NCBI RefSeq assembly: GCF_000424545.1
Contig: NZ_AUKC01000005.1
Coordinates: 94,755 to 158,754 of the forward strand
Length of the DNA stretch: 64,000 bases
Origin: Butyrivibrio sp. NC3005
GTDB taxonomy: Bacteria > Bacillota > Clostridia > Lachnospirales > Lachnospiraceae
Reading direction: 5' to 3'
The position numbers were made by a program, and so were the translations under genes. This document shows positions 57,109 through 64,000 of this stretch, piece by piece; position 1 is the stretch's first letter; every line of letters starts with the position of its first letter. The notes under the pieces are model-generated. The model saw only the letters and a program-made list of their open reading frames with translations. It was not told where the DNA came from and ran no database searches.

Positions 57109-57226
57109 TTGTTTTTATCGGCGAAACACGTTAATATACATGTACAAGGTAGTACATGATACTACTGGGGCTGGTCGTAAGACCCGGGTCCAACGATACG
57201 GTGTGGGTGTCCCACACCATTTTTTT
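57109..57226 (+). ncRNA. Second candidate ncRNA with promoter and terminator
   Basis: Promoter TTGTTT (57109-57114), 17-bp spacer, TAATAT (57132-57137); predicted RNA from about 57144. Three hairpins follow: GTAGTA-CATGA-TACTAC (57149-57165), GGTC-GTAA-GACC with a GNRA tetraloop (57173-57184), and the terminator GGTGTGGG-TGT-CCCACACC followed by ATTTTTTT (57200-57226). No reading frame spans it. Family not recognised; it could also be a leader left from a deleted gene. Confidence 0.5.
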
Positions 57227-57305
57227 GCTATGGAGACTGTATGAAAGAAATAAGCATTTTTTTGATGAATCATGAGATTTTGGGAAGTTTATCTTTCCAG
57301 AAACT

Positions 57306-57425
57306 TTAACAATTTATCAAATGAATCATATTTTTTCTCAGCTCATCAAATTCCACCTCTCCAACAATTGTATCAATTGTTGGAAGCAATTTAAGTTTGC
57401 TAAAATCTTCCACATCTGGATGTAT
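57306..57425 (-). pseudogene. C-terminal gene remnant
   Basis: Open frame without start: IHPDVEDFSKLKLLPTID, VGEVEFDELRKNMIHLINC, stop at 57306. It resembles the tail of a larger protein, perhaps an AbiEii-like nucleotidyltransferase, but this is weak. A perfect palindrome CCAACAATTG-TAT-CAATTGTTGG lies in it at 57361-57383. Confidence 0.35.
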
Positions 57426-57428
57426 CTA

Positions 57429-58892
57429 TCAAAGTTTAATTTTCACTTTTTCCAAATTAGATGTGTACAGATTAGCTGGCGCTTGCTTTATCTCTAATAG
57501 CATTCCCTTTGCAACCAATCTATCAATAACCCTACTTCTAAAATAAGTTGAAGGAGTAACACCTATATTGGATGCTATTTCTTTCACTGTACGTTTATTG
57601 TTGTAGCAATATGAAAGAATTCTTAAATCATTCTTTCCTTCCAGTATTTCCTCAACATACACATTCGGAGAATCTGCTGTAATATCTATTACTCCTTTTT
57701 CAAACGTCAAATCCGGAAGCGTTAATGTAAACGAATTGGCATCAGCAGTAATAAATGGTGCAAATTCCTCGCCAGCTTTTGCATAATCTTCTTCTATAAA
57801 ATCAAATCCAGAACCTTTTTTCTCCATGTACTTACACATTTCAAGAATATTGCATATTACTTCATTTCTTCTACGCGGAATAATAGATGCAATGTTCTTT
57901 TCTTTATATAATTCTCTTACACCAAGAAGAGCTCCAGGAGATGTAATTTCTAAGCGATCTGGAAATATGTTTACTTCTATTTGAGTCCCATACATGTAAT
58001 AGTTTCTATGGCCTATAGCATTCACAACACCTTCAGTCACAGCACGAGCTGGAAACGAGATATATGGTACAGTTTTTGTATCCATTTTTTTGAAACCATT
58101 TGCAGAATGTGCACTTATAAAACTAATTGTTTTTTCTAAAACCGATAACAGATTTCCGGTATACTCTTCTGACGCTGTAACAATTGATCCTCCTTTTGTT
58201 AATCCCGGCCAAACAGTAGCAACAACCTTTGTTCTTAGACCATCATAATCATCCGCAAATAATTGCATACCCTTTGTAACCAATTTATCTTCAGTAATCG
58301 CACTTTTTGAAATCAATTCCTTTTCAGTTATCTTTGTTTTTCTTTCCTCTGCAACTACATGCAGTTTTTTATAATTATTCTCACTGTACAGAATATCAGT
58401 TTTAGCAGTATCAAAAGGAATATTATCACTAAGCAAAATAAGATCTTTAATCTGCTCTGATGACGCAATATCCGTACGTCCGAAGTTTCTCACATAGATT
58501 CCAAGTAATCCGTCCTCATGCAAAGTAACAGGCAGATTCTTACTTTTTTTCACGATAACTTCGATAATGTATCTGATTCCATCTCCTACATTCACATCAA
58601 TTCCATTTATATCATATGAAATCTCAGGCTCCACCCGCTCTTTAATTTGTCGATGAATCATTAAGATTGTTTTATCAGCTGTTTTCTTATCTAAAGCAAC
58701 AATTTTATGCGTATTATCCTCTACTCCAACCAAAAGACGTCCGCCATCCGTATTAGCAAAAGCAACAATTGTTTTAAGCCAGCCAACTTCAAGACTCTTA
58801 CCATTATCGCTTTTCCCCTCTTTTATGATTCCTTTGTACTCAGTCTTTTTATCTTCCAGTCCATATTGTGGAAACATTTCTTCAATTCGCAT
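57429..58892 (-). CDS. AlbA_2 / HATPase_c_4 regulator-like protein
   Basis: 487 aa from ATG 58892 (MRIEEMFPQYG, AGGAGG upstream; an earlier in-frame ATG lies in the promoter). The N-terminal Schlafen-like AlbA_2 domain has KTEYKG, VAFANTDGGRLLVGVED and a glycine-rich turn (about 12-125); a GHKL ATPase-like half follows (EGVVNAIGHRNYYMYGTQIEV, LEITSPGALLG, ICNILEMCKYMEKKGSG), and the end carries a winged-helix (TVKEIASNIGVTPSTYFRSRVIDRL split). Proteins of this kind are DNA-binding regulators, some in defence loci. Five phased repeats in its promoter suggest self-control. Confidence 0.85.
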   Translation of the reverse strand: MRIEEMFPQYGLEDKKTEYKGIIKEGKSDNGKSLEVGWLKTIVAFANTDGGRLLVGVEDNTHKIVALDKKTADKTILMIHRQIKERVEPEISYDINGIDVNVGDGIRYIIEVIVKKSKNLPVTLHEDGLLGIYVRNFGRTDIASSEQIKDLILLSDNIPFDTAKTDILYSENNYKKLHVVAEERKTKITEKELISKSAITEDKLVTKGMQLFADDYDGLRTKVVATVWPGLTKGGSIVTASEEYTGNLLSVLEKTISFISAHSANGFKKMDTKTVPYISFPARAVTEGVVNAIGHRNYYMYGTQIEVNIFPDRLEITSPGALLGVRELYKEKNIASIIPRRRNEVICNILEMCKYMEKKGSGFDFIEEDYAKAGEEFAPFITADANSFTLTLPDLTFEKGVIDITADSPNVYVEEILEGKNDLRILSYCYNNKRTVKEIASNIGVTPSTYFRSRVIDRLVAKGMLLEIKQAPANLYTSNLEKVKIKL

Positions 58893-58922
58893 ACAAAGCC
58901 TCCTATTCTCTCTATAATATGA

Positions 58923-58951
58923 ATTATAGAAAAAGGAAATGAAGTTGTAAA
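58923..58951 (-). promoter_or_regulatory. Promoter of the AlbA_2 gene
   Basis: TTTACA (58946-58951), 17-bp spacer, TATAAT (58923-58928) on the minus strand. Confidence 0.8.
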
Positions 58952-58956
58952 CAAAA

Positions 58957-59006
58957 ACTTCACTGCACTTCATTGCAAACTTCATTATGCTTCACTGCAT
59001 ACTTCA
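58957..59006. repeat. Five phased CTTCA repeats upstream of the AlbA_2 promoter
   Basis: ACTTCA or GCTTCA begins at 58957, 58967, 58979, 58989 and 59001: spacings 10, 12, 10, 12, so a 22-bp unit of two half-sites, close to two helical turns. The array abuts the -35 box. An opposite copy (TGAAGT) lies in the promoter spacer. It looks like a cooperative regulator-binding array. Confidence 0.65.
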
Positions 59007-59079
59007 CTTAATTCATTACGTATTTGTTTACCGATAATAATCGTCAAACATCTCCCCCACGTTTATTAGCAAGTGGCAA

Positions 59080-59117
59080 AAAAGAGCAGTCATTCTATTA
59101 AGAACAACTGCCCTTTT
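59080..59117. terminator. Terminator-like hairpin near the right end
   Basis: AAAAGAGCAGT pairs with ACTGCCCTTTT around a 16-nt loop; A-run and T-run allow both directions. It separates the AlbA_2 promoter from the element end. Confidence 0.6.
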
Positions 59118-59155
59118 ATGTAAGTTCTATGTAAAAAACCCGGGTGAAATTATCA

Positions 59156-59270
59156 CTCCTAGGCTTACCAAGCTTTAATGGCGTAGGGACGCTTCTATGT
59201 ACCAAATTTGTGCCAGCTATGTACCAGCATTTCCTACTTCACGTGAATTTACGTGAAATTATGTAAAATT
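59156..59270. repeat. Element right-end sequence, copy A
   Basis: CTCCTAGGCTTACC (59156-59169), GTACCA/GTGCCA/GTACCA arm-like repeats at about 59200-59226, then CTTCACGTGAATTTACGT (59237-59254) and ATGTAA. The same order recurs at 62177-62288. It lies just inside attR. Confidence 0.6.
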
Positions 59271-59344
59271 AAGATTTGGGAATTGTTAGGAAAAATGAAG
59301 ATATGTAACCAGGCGTGACAACACGTGAAATGAGCTAGTTGCCT

Positions 59345-59363
59345 CGATTCCTAGTTTCATATC
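59345..59363. other. Right attachment site (attR) of the 23-kb element
   Basis: CGATTCCTAGTTTCATATC, identical to attL at 36413-36431. Read on the minus strand it is GATATG followed by the first codons of ychF (AAACTAGGAATCG), and the bases beyond it (59364-59371) supply GGAGAAAT, a good ribosome site seven bases from that ATG. This indicates the pre-insertion arrangement. Confidence 0.85.
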
Positions 59364-59493
59364 ATTTCTCCATTCCGCCGTATGTACGGGCTTACTAATT
59401 TCATCAGCATTTTTTACACCACTATGTGTACCTTAAAAGAACACGTTCAAGCAAAAAGCCTAATTTTTCAAGGAACAATAGCCATTCATTATT

Positions 59494-59521
59494 GGTGTAG
59501 AATTGGTGTATGGCTGGTGTA
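59494..59521. repeat. Three GGTGTA repeats at 11-bp spacing
   Basis: GGTGTA begins at 59494, 59505 and 59516. Similar direct repeats near integrase att sites act as arm sites in other elements. The rest of 59364-59618 has no gene I can see. Confidence 0.5.
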
Positions 59522-59618
59522 AACCACCAAAAGCCTAAAGTATATTATCACATTAATAGGAATATCTCCACCTCTAAAACACAAAATCAATACGCTTGAA
59601 ACCTGTTTTATTACCTTA

Positions 59619-60152
59619 CTATATATGCTCTAAATACTGGATTGGTACACATTTCGTTAACCATACTCCATTCTTAGAAAGATAAAACTTATATCCTTCT
59701 TCATGCATTTTTAACGCATTTACTTTATATATTACCGGTCTTCCATGTCGCTGTCCTACTTTAGTCGCAGTATCAATATTCACAGATAAATGCACATACA
59801 GCCTGCTTTTTGGAATCAATCCCTCTTTATCAATTGACTGAACATATTTTTCTCCAGTCCCATGCCATAAATATTCTGGTGGCATACACCCTTCCAATTC
59901 CACATCAACAGGAATTGAATGTCCTTGATTTGCTCTAATAAGCGTTTTATCTTCATTAAAAGAATATCTTTGCTTATTATCTGTACTAACAATTTCTTCA
60001 AGCATTTCCAAATCAAATGGCGTAGTTCTATTTATTCCAGCTACCAATTCATCAACATTTGCCCAGCCATGTTCATCCAGCGATATTCCAATAGTCTCTG
60101 GTTTATGCCGGAGAATAAGTGCAATAAACTTACTCACTTCATTATTACTCAT
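59619..60152 (-). CDS. kptA: RNA 2'-phosphotransferase (KptA/Tpt1 family)
   Basis: 177 aa. Family motifs are complete: SKFIALILRHKPETIGISLDEHGW (in parts), the Arg and His in LIRANQGHS, LWHGTGEKYVQSI, SRLYVHLS and GQRHGRPVIYKV. The enzyme moves a 2'-phosphate from RNA to NAD+, giving ADP-ribose 1'',2''-cyclic phosphate. Bacteria lack the tRNA-splicing pathway it serves in yeast, so its role here is open; RNA repair or NAD-linked defence are suggestions. Its ATG overlaps the stop of an XRE remnant. Confidence 0.93.
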   Translation of the reverse strand: MSNNEVSKFIALILRHKPETIGISLDEHGWANVDELVAGINRTTPFDLEMLEEIVSTDNKQRYSFNEDKTLIRANQGHSIPVDVELEGCMPPEYLWHGTGEKYVQSIDKEGLIPKSRLYVHLSVNIDTATKVGQRHGRPVIYKVNALKMHEEGYKFYLSKNGVWLTKCVPIQYLEHI

Positions 60153-60262
60153 GCTTTTTCATTTCTCCTTTCGACAATTTCGACTATATCGCCTATTTCA
60201 CAATTTAATCTATCGCAAATGGTCAATAATACCAGTTCAGAAATCAGATTGTAATTTACAAT
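60149..60262 (-). pseudogene. C-terminal remnant of a small XRE regulator
   Basis: VNYNLISELVLLTICDRLNC, EIGDIVEIVERR is the C-terminal half of short Cro-like proteins; the first helices are missing and a stop precedes it. Its stop overlaps the kptA start (ATGA). A palindrome AGATTGTAA-T-TTACAATCT (60246-60264) sits at its truncated end. Confidence 0.6.
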
Positions 60263-60343
60263 CTATAACGCGAAGATAACATTCCGTAACATTATACTAT
60301 CTAAGCTGCTTTTCTGTGTAAATATCTTTTATAAGTCAAAACG

Positions 60344-60376
60344 AGACAAAACAAGACAATGTAAGACAAAAAGACA
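60344..60376. repeat. Phased AGACA repeats
   Basis: AGACA begins at 60344, 60354, 60364 and 60372 (spacing 10, 10, 8) in the gap between the ATPase gene and the kptA unit. Probably a regulator-binding array. Otherwise 60263-60443 holds nothing clear. Confidence 0.45.
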
Positions 60377-60443
60377 GCAGACCAACACTCAATAATCTAC
60401 TGTCAATAAACACCAACTATCCAGACATATTTCTAAAAAACAG

Positions 60444-61784
60444 TTAAAACGCCTCTGTTTCCAATATTTTATCACTAAGCAAAAAGTCGAATAAATCAAC
60501 TGTCATTACGCCATCGTCATCATACGTCGGATTCAACCCTGTTTTTGCAACGACTATTTTCTTAAAAGAATCATTAATATAATACAAACTTCTTTTTTCT
60601 TGTGCCTGTTTTTCAGGAGATTCCATTGACAAAGCTGATTGAATATATATTTTTTGACTTCCTTTTGATGCTACAAAATCGACCTCAAGCGATTTCTGTG
60701 CATATATAGCCTTACCATTTACATCCACTCTGTCTGTTTTTTCACTAACGTTCAGCTCTCCCACATCAACATTAAATCCTCTAAAACGCAATTCATTGTA
60801 TAAGATGTTCTCCATGATATGCGTTTCTTCTATCTGCCTAAAGTTGAGTCTAGCATTTCTCACACCAATATCCTCAAAATAGATTTTGAATGGGGAACCA
60901 ATATATTTTCTGCCTTTAATATTATATTTTTTAGCCTTCGACACAACAAATGCATCTTGGAAGTAGTCAACATAATCACCAATTGTATCAGCAGTGATAC
61001 TCTTATCCAAAACACTTCTAAAGGTATCTGTAATTTTCCTTGCATTCACAGGACTACCGATCATAGACGCCAAAATATCAAATGTATCTCCAAGTTCAAC
61101 TTTTTTCTTAATCTTGTTGTGAGTAATGATATCCTTTAAATATGTTTCTTCACATAAACCTTTCAGATATGAGGCTTTTTCTTCTTCGCTTTTCATTTGT
61201 GCCACAAGAGGTATGCCACCAGTTACAACATATTCCCTCCAAGCCTTTTCTGGAGAAAGGTCTGCCCCTTGCATATACTCCGAAAAAGCTAACGGCAACA
61301 CATGGACTACTGAACCCCTGCCTTTAAATTCAGTTGCTATATCAGAAGATAGAAACTTTGAATTAGAGCCTGTAACATAGACATCGTAATTAGTATGTCT
61401 TAATAAGCCATTAAGGGTTCCAACAAAATTATCAAGCAATTGCACTTCATCTAATAGTAAATAGTATTTTTCTGCATCGTTTGTTCTATCCTTCATGTAT
61501 GCCCTAAATTTCTTAGCATTCACATAAAACACATCTGGATTAATAACAATCCTTGTCGGCTCTTCAGGAAAGTATGCATCAAGTAAATCTATATCTTCGT
61601 CCGAATCAAATGCAAACTTAATTATATTTTTGCTTGGAATACCTGTATTCAGCAAATGTTTAAAAAACAATTCGTTCATCAAATACGATTTACCAGAACG
61701 TCTAGCTCCTGTTATTACCTTTATTAACCCATTCTCCTTACGCGCAATCAATCTATTAACATATATTTCTCTAGAATACTCCAT
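60444..61784 (-). CDS. AAA+ ATPase with DUF4143 domain
   Basis: 446 aa. N-terminal AAA_14-type P-loop domain with Walker A TGARRSGKSYLM and Walker B YYLLLDEVQLL, sensor region YVTGSNSKFLSSDIATEFKGR (split), and a C-terminal DUF4143 domain (about 200-440, YFEDIGVRNARLN, nuclease-like EVDFVASKGSQKIYIQ). These proteins are common in anaerobes in many copies. They are often seen near toxin-antitoxin and mobile genes, and their function is not settled. Single gene with its own promoter region. Confidence 0.88.
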   Translation of the reverse strand: MEYSREIYVNRLIARKENGLIKVITGARRSGKSYLMNELFFKHLLNTGIPSKNIIKFAFDSDEDIDLLDAYFPEEPTRIVINPDVFYVNAKKFRAYMKDRTNDAEKYYLLLDEVQLLDNFVGTLNGLLRHTNYDVYVTGSNSKFLSSDIATEFKGRGSVVHVLPLAFSEYMQGADLSPEKAWREYVVTGGIPLVAQMKSEEEKASYLKGLCEETYLKDIITHNKIKKKVELGDTFDILASMIGSPVNARKITDTFRSVLDKSITADTIGDYVDYFQDAFVVSKAKKYNIKGRKYIGSPFKIYFEDIGVRNARLNFRQIEETHIMENILYNELRFRGFNVDVGELNVSEKTDRVDVNGKAIYAQKSLEVDFVASKGSQKIYIQSALSMESPEKQAQEKRSLYYINDSFKKIVVAKTGLNPTYDDDGVMTVDLFDFLLSDKILETEAF

Positions 61785-61814
61785 ACAAACCTCATTTTTC
61801 CAAAGAACTTTGAC

Positions 61815-61901
61815 TTTTATCGATTACATTATAGCACATATCAGAATAAATGCCATGATTAAAATCGATTTTTTTCAAAGTTTTCTGCTTTTTATCGATT
61901 A
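61815..61901. promoter_or_regulatory. Promoter region of the ATPase gene with three ATCGAT repeats
   Basis: TTTTATCGATTA at 61815-61826 and 61890-61901, and AAAATCGATTTT at 61861-61872 (palindromic). A minus-strand TATAAT lies at about 61828-61833. The repeats surround it, as expected for an operator array. From 61902 to 62176 I see no gene; a reading frame crossing this region has only a TTG start and is not accepted. Confidence 0.45.
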
Positions 61902-62176
61902 TATAACCGTAGATTTTTCCATAAAGAAAACCTGTCGAGGAATTAACTTCTTCGGCAGGTTCTTTTTCGTTATATTTTTGATACTGTTTCAGAGCTTCAT
62001 GCCAACAGTTACAATCTTTCAAGGTATACCATTTAGTGTACCAATTTTTTGAAAGATATAAGAATTTATATGAACTTATATAGAAAACACCTGAATCATA
62101 AATGCCCTAGCTATCGGCATATATAAACTTTTATGGGGATTTATAAAAATATATGAAACCAAGCTCGTATCTTCCC

Positions 62177-62288
62177 CTCCTAGGTTTACCTATTCTATTT
62201 TGCATGAAACGTTTCCAAATTGATTAATATGTGCCATTTTTTGCCATTAAAAACCACTTCACGTGATTTTACGTAACGATATGTAAGG
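62177..62288. repeat. Element right-end sequence, copy B
   Basis: CTCCTAGGTTTACC (62177-62190), GTGCCA/TTGCCA repeats, CTTCACGTGATTTTACGT (62267-62284) and ATGTAA follow the same order as copy A at 59156-59270 (13 of 14 and 17 of 18 matches in the two blocks). It is 3.0 kb further out and brackets the kptA-ATPase segment with copy A. The gap to 62403 holds nothing more. Confidence 0.55.
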
Positions 62289-62403
62289 AAAGAATTTTTT
62301 AAAATTGCCTAATCTAATTTTGGACTTCATTTAGAAATTTCTCGCAATTCTCAGTCACAGCATATTTGAAGTGAATCTCTACTACTGCAAATAAGTTCAA
62401 TAA

Positions 62404-63459
62404 TCAAACAAGCGCATCTTTTCTTACGTAATAAGTGCCCCTGCCACGTCCTCGACGTTCAAGCACTTCCTCATTTACAAGTGCTGTTAACGAGTTTTCC
62501 ACCGATGCACGCCCTAGCTTTGGGCACATTTCCATTATTTCACTTTTTGTAAACTTGCCAATTTTTTTATAAACGGCAGCTCTTACCTGTTCAATTGCAG
62601 GTTCCTTTATATCAATAATTTCAATTCGCTCCTCAAAATCTTTATAAGCTGCAATTATGGTCTTTAGTATATACTTGATAAAAGGAGTCGGATCATCTTC
62701 TCCTTCATGCCAACCATTTTGGCTCATGTTAAGCGAGTCATAATACAAATCTTTTAAGTCAGCTATCTTTTTTTCCAAAGATACATATCTACCCACAACA
62801 TAACCAGCTCTATAGAGTAGCAATGTTGTCAACAATCTACTCATTCGTCCATTGCCATCATTAAAAGGATGCACACATAAAAAATCATGAATGAATATTG
62901 GTATTAAAAGTAATGTATCTACTTCTTCGGTAGCAGACACTCTATTAAACTCTTCACATATTCTATCAATAGCAATAGGTGTCTCTAAGGGACTAAGTGG
63001 TTCAAATATAACATGTTCAATGCCATTCTCATCCCTGGCAACAATGTGATTATCACTGTTTTTAAAATGACCCCCTATACTTCTGTTGGTAAAACGATAA
63101 AGATTCTGATGTAACTGAAGAATATAATTTGAAGAAATTGGAATATACTCATAACTTTCATGAATCATATCCAATACAAATCGATAGCCAGCAATCTCCT
63201 CTTCATCACGATTCCTTGGTGTAGTTTTTGACTGCATCAATTGATTCAATCTTGTATTCGAAGTAAAAATTCCCTCAATAGCATTTGAACTCTCAGTACT
63301 TTGAACTTTTGCAACCTCAACAAGCTTATCTAAAACAGCTGGTTTCTGAGTTAAATACAACTCTTGCTTTCCTCTGTATTCATGTATACCTGAGACTAAA
63401 CCTAATATTTCACTATCCCATTTGTAATTTTTATACTTACCGTAATTAAATTCTCGCAT
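62404..63459 (-). CDS. Fic-domain protein with N-terminal inhibitory motif and C-terminal winged helix
   Basis: 351 aa from ATG 63459 (MREFNYGKYKNY, AAAAGGAG upstream). N-terminal Fic_N region with the self-inhibitory (S/T)xxxE(G/N) motif in SSNAIEG (about residue 60), the catalytic HPFNDGNGRMSR (about 196-207), and a C-terminal winged helix (FTKSEIMEMCPKLGRASVENS). Fic proteins transfer AMP or similar groups to target proteins. The inhibitory helix in the same chain places it in the class II type, which needs no separate antitoxin. The winged helix and the repeated sites upstream suggest autoregulation. Confidence 0.92.
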   Translation of the reverse strand: MREFNYGKYKNYKWDSEILGLVSGIHEYRGKQELYLTQKPAVLDKLVEVAKVQSTESSNAIEGIFTSNTRLNQLMQSKTTPRNRDEEEIAGYRFVLDMIHESYEYIPISSNYILQLHQNLYRFTNRSIGGHFKNSDNHIVARDENGIEHVIFEPLSPLETPIAIDRICEEFNRVSATEEVDTLLLIPIFIHDFLCVHPFNDGNGRMSRLLTTLLLYRAGYVVGRYVSLEKKIADLKDLYYDSLNMSQNGWHEGEDDPTPFIKYILKTIIAAYKDFEERIEIIDIKEPAIEQVRAAVYKKIGKFTKSEIMEMCPKLGRASVENSLTALVNEEVLERRGRGRGTYYVRKDALV

Positions 63460-63481
63460 AGCGCCACTCCTTTTCACCTAA

Positions 63482-63575
63482 ATTATATCACATATTAGGC
63501 GATAATCAACAGTTTAGGCGATTATTCGCCTATTTCTTTCTTGTTTTAGGCGATAAATGCATGCTTAGGCGTTAA
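63482..63575 (-). promoter_or_regulatory. Fic promoter with four TTAGGCGATAA sites
   Basis: Minus-strand promoter TTGATT (63504-63509), 16-bp spacer, TATAAT (63482-63487). Sites TTAGGCGATAA at 63495 and 63546, TTAGGCGATTA at 63514 and TTAGGCGTTAA at 63565: spacing 19, 32, 19, two matched pairs. The first site lies inside the promoter spacer. A partial inverted site adds AGGCGA/TCGCCT at 63516-63531. Confidence 0.7.
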
Positions 63576-63934
63576 TCTTTGGTACCTTTAATAGGGTTAT
63601 TCAACTTTTGGTCCAGTGGGGATGCGTCCGGAACCTTGGAAAAACCGCAGAATTCGCGAAGATCCCTGGAGTATTCAAGAAAAGTCAGGAGAAGAGAGTC
63701 TGTTGGGATGGAGAAAATCCGTTGAATAATTAGAGCCCAAAGCAAAGACGTCAATGAGTATGCACGTGGTCTTCCCGTAGAAGAATAGAAATGGTTTACG
63801 AAAGAAAACGGTATTAATTCACTGAGATCTATGGAAGATTTGAGCAGCTTCAGAAACTCGGGTTTATCAGATTCAAAAAGTTTTTGAGTTTCTGTAAAAA
63901 CATCGGCCAAAGTCATCTGATGATATGGTATCAT
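63572..63934 (-). pseudogene. Transposase, 3'-truncated
   Basis: From ATG 63934 (MIPYHQMTLADVF, AAAGGAG upstream) the frame encodes the N-terminal 105 or so residues of an IS-type transposase (FVNHFYSSTGRPRAYSLTSL, LLWALIIQRIFSIPTD, EYSRDLREFCGFSKVPDAS), then leaves the family pattern and stops at 63572. The catalytic DDE part is missing. The break lies next to the Fic operators, so the Fic segment or a deletion cut the insertion sequence. Confidence 0.75.
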
Positions 63935-64000
63935 ATGGGTGACAACTCCTTTCTTTGGGGCGTGGTTGATTGTTTTTCGACAACTCAATTTTACCATGAA

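Noticed and set aside
57361..57383. Perfect CCAACAATTG palindrome as an operator
   Set aside because: It lies in a decayed coding remnant away from any promoter; kept only as a note there.
36413..59363. A complete conjugative element or prophage
   Set aside because: No relaxase, coupling protein, secretion, capsid, portal or terminase genes found among the reading frames.
61792..62022. 76-aa reading frame upstream of the ATPase gene
   Set aside because: Only a TTG start, no ribosome site, and its sequence follows the ATCGAT operator repeats and the promoter.

Overview
The window is AT-rich, low-GC Gram-positive DNA. Gene content and order suggest a motile anaerobe of the Lachnospiraceae, most like Butyrivibrio or Pseudobutyrivibrio: PTS genes, a Cache-type chemoreceptor, NADP-type glutamate dehydrogenase, an aroE-aroK fusion, a clostridial dcw cluster with mraZ boxes, DUF5688 and DUF4422 proteins. 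This is inference from content only.

Positions 1-36.4 kb are chromosomal core. Left to right: a PTS phosphorelay on the + strand (EIIABC cut by the window edge, HPr, Enzyme I); then, almost all on the minus strand, a chemoreceptor operon with a DUF4422 protein, gdhA, a repeat-rich non-coding stretch (9.66-10.5 kb), an anchored SH3 protein, tRNA-Arg(CCG) on +, a DUF5688 gene, efp, aroQ and the aroE-aroK fusion. An oligopeptide ABC transporter operon (oppA, oppB, oppC, fused oppDF) is interrupted by a membrane-anchored EEP-family hydrolase and a 128-nt dispersed repeat. The division/cell-wall cluster follows, transcribed mraZ-rsmH-ftsL-pbp-mraY-murD-ftsW-ftsQ-ftsZ-nrdR, preceded by lgt and ychF.

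Positions 36.41-59.36 kb are an integrated element. A 19-bp perfect direct repeat, one copy over the ychF start codon (36413-36431) and one at 59345-59363, brackets integrase, Tn916-type excisionase, a MazF-like protein, a sigma-like protein, an XRE regulator, a CI-like S24 repressor with divergent operators, and defence-type cargo: two paired DUF262 proteins, a SIR2 NADase-type protein beside a candidate ncRNA, remnants of a DUF499 locus, an operon of MazG / PLD-helicase-DUF3427 / NUDIX / HNH / MazG-like genes, a group II intron remnant, a second candidate ncRNA and an AlbA_2 regulator. No relaxase or secretion genes are seen, so it is not a complete ICE.

Positions 59.36-64 kb hold further cargo: KptA RNA 2'-phosphotransferase, a DUF4143 ATPase, a Fic protein, and a transposase truncated at its 3' end. 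A second copy of the element's right-end sequence at 62.18-62.29 kb suggests islands have accreted at one site. Several cargo genes each have their own array of short phased repeats in the promoter.

Most notable: (1) a + strand RNA candidate at about 47817-47955 with its own promoter and terminator and two tandem hairpins showing a compensatory base-pair change, next to the SIR2 gene; (2) the element inserted over the ychF start codon, which swaps that gene's ribosome binding site; (3) the six-gene helicase/nucleotide-pyrophosphohydrolase operon.
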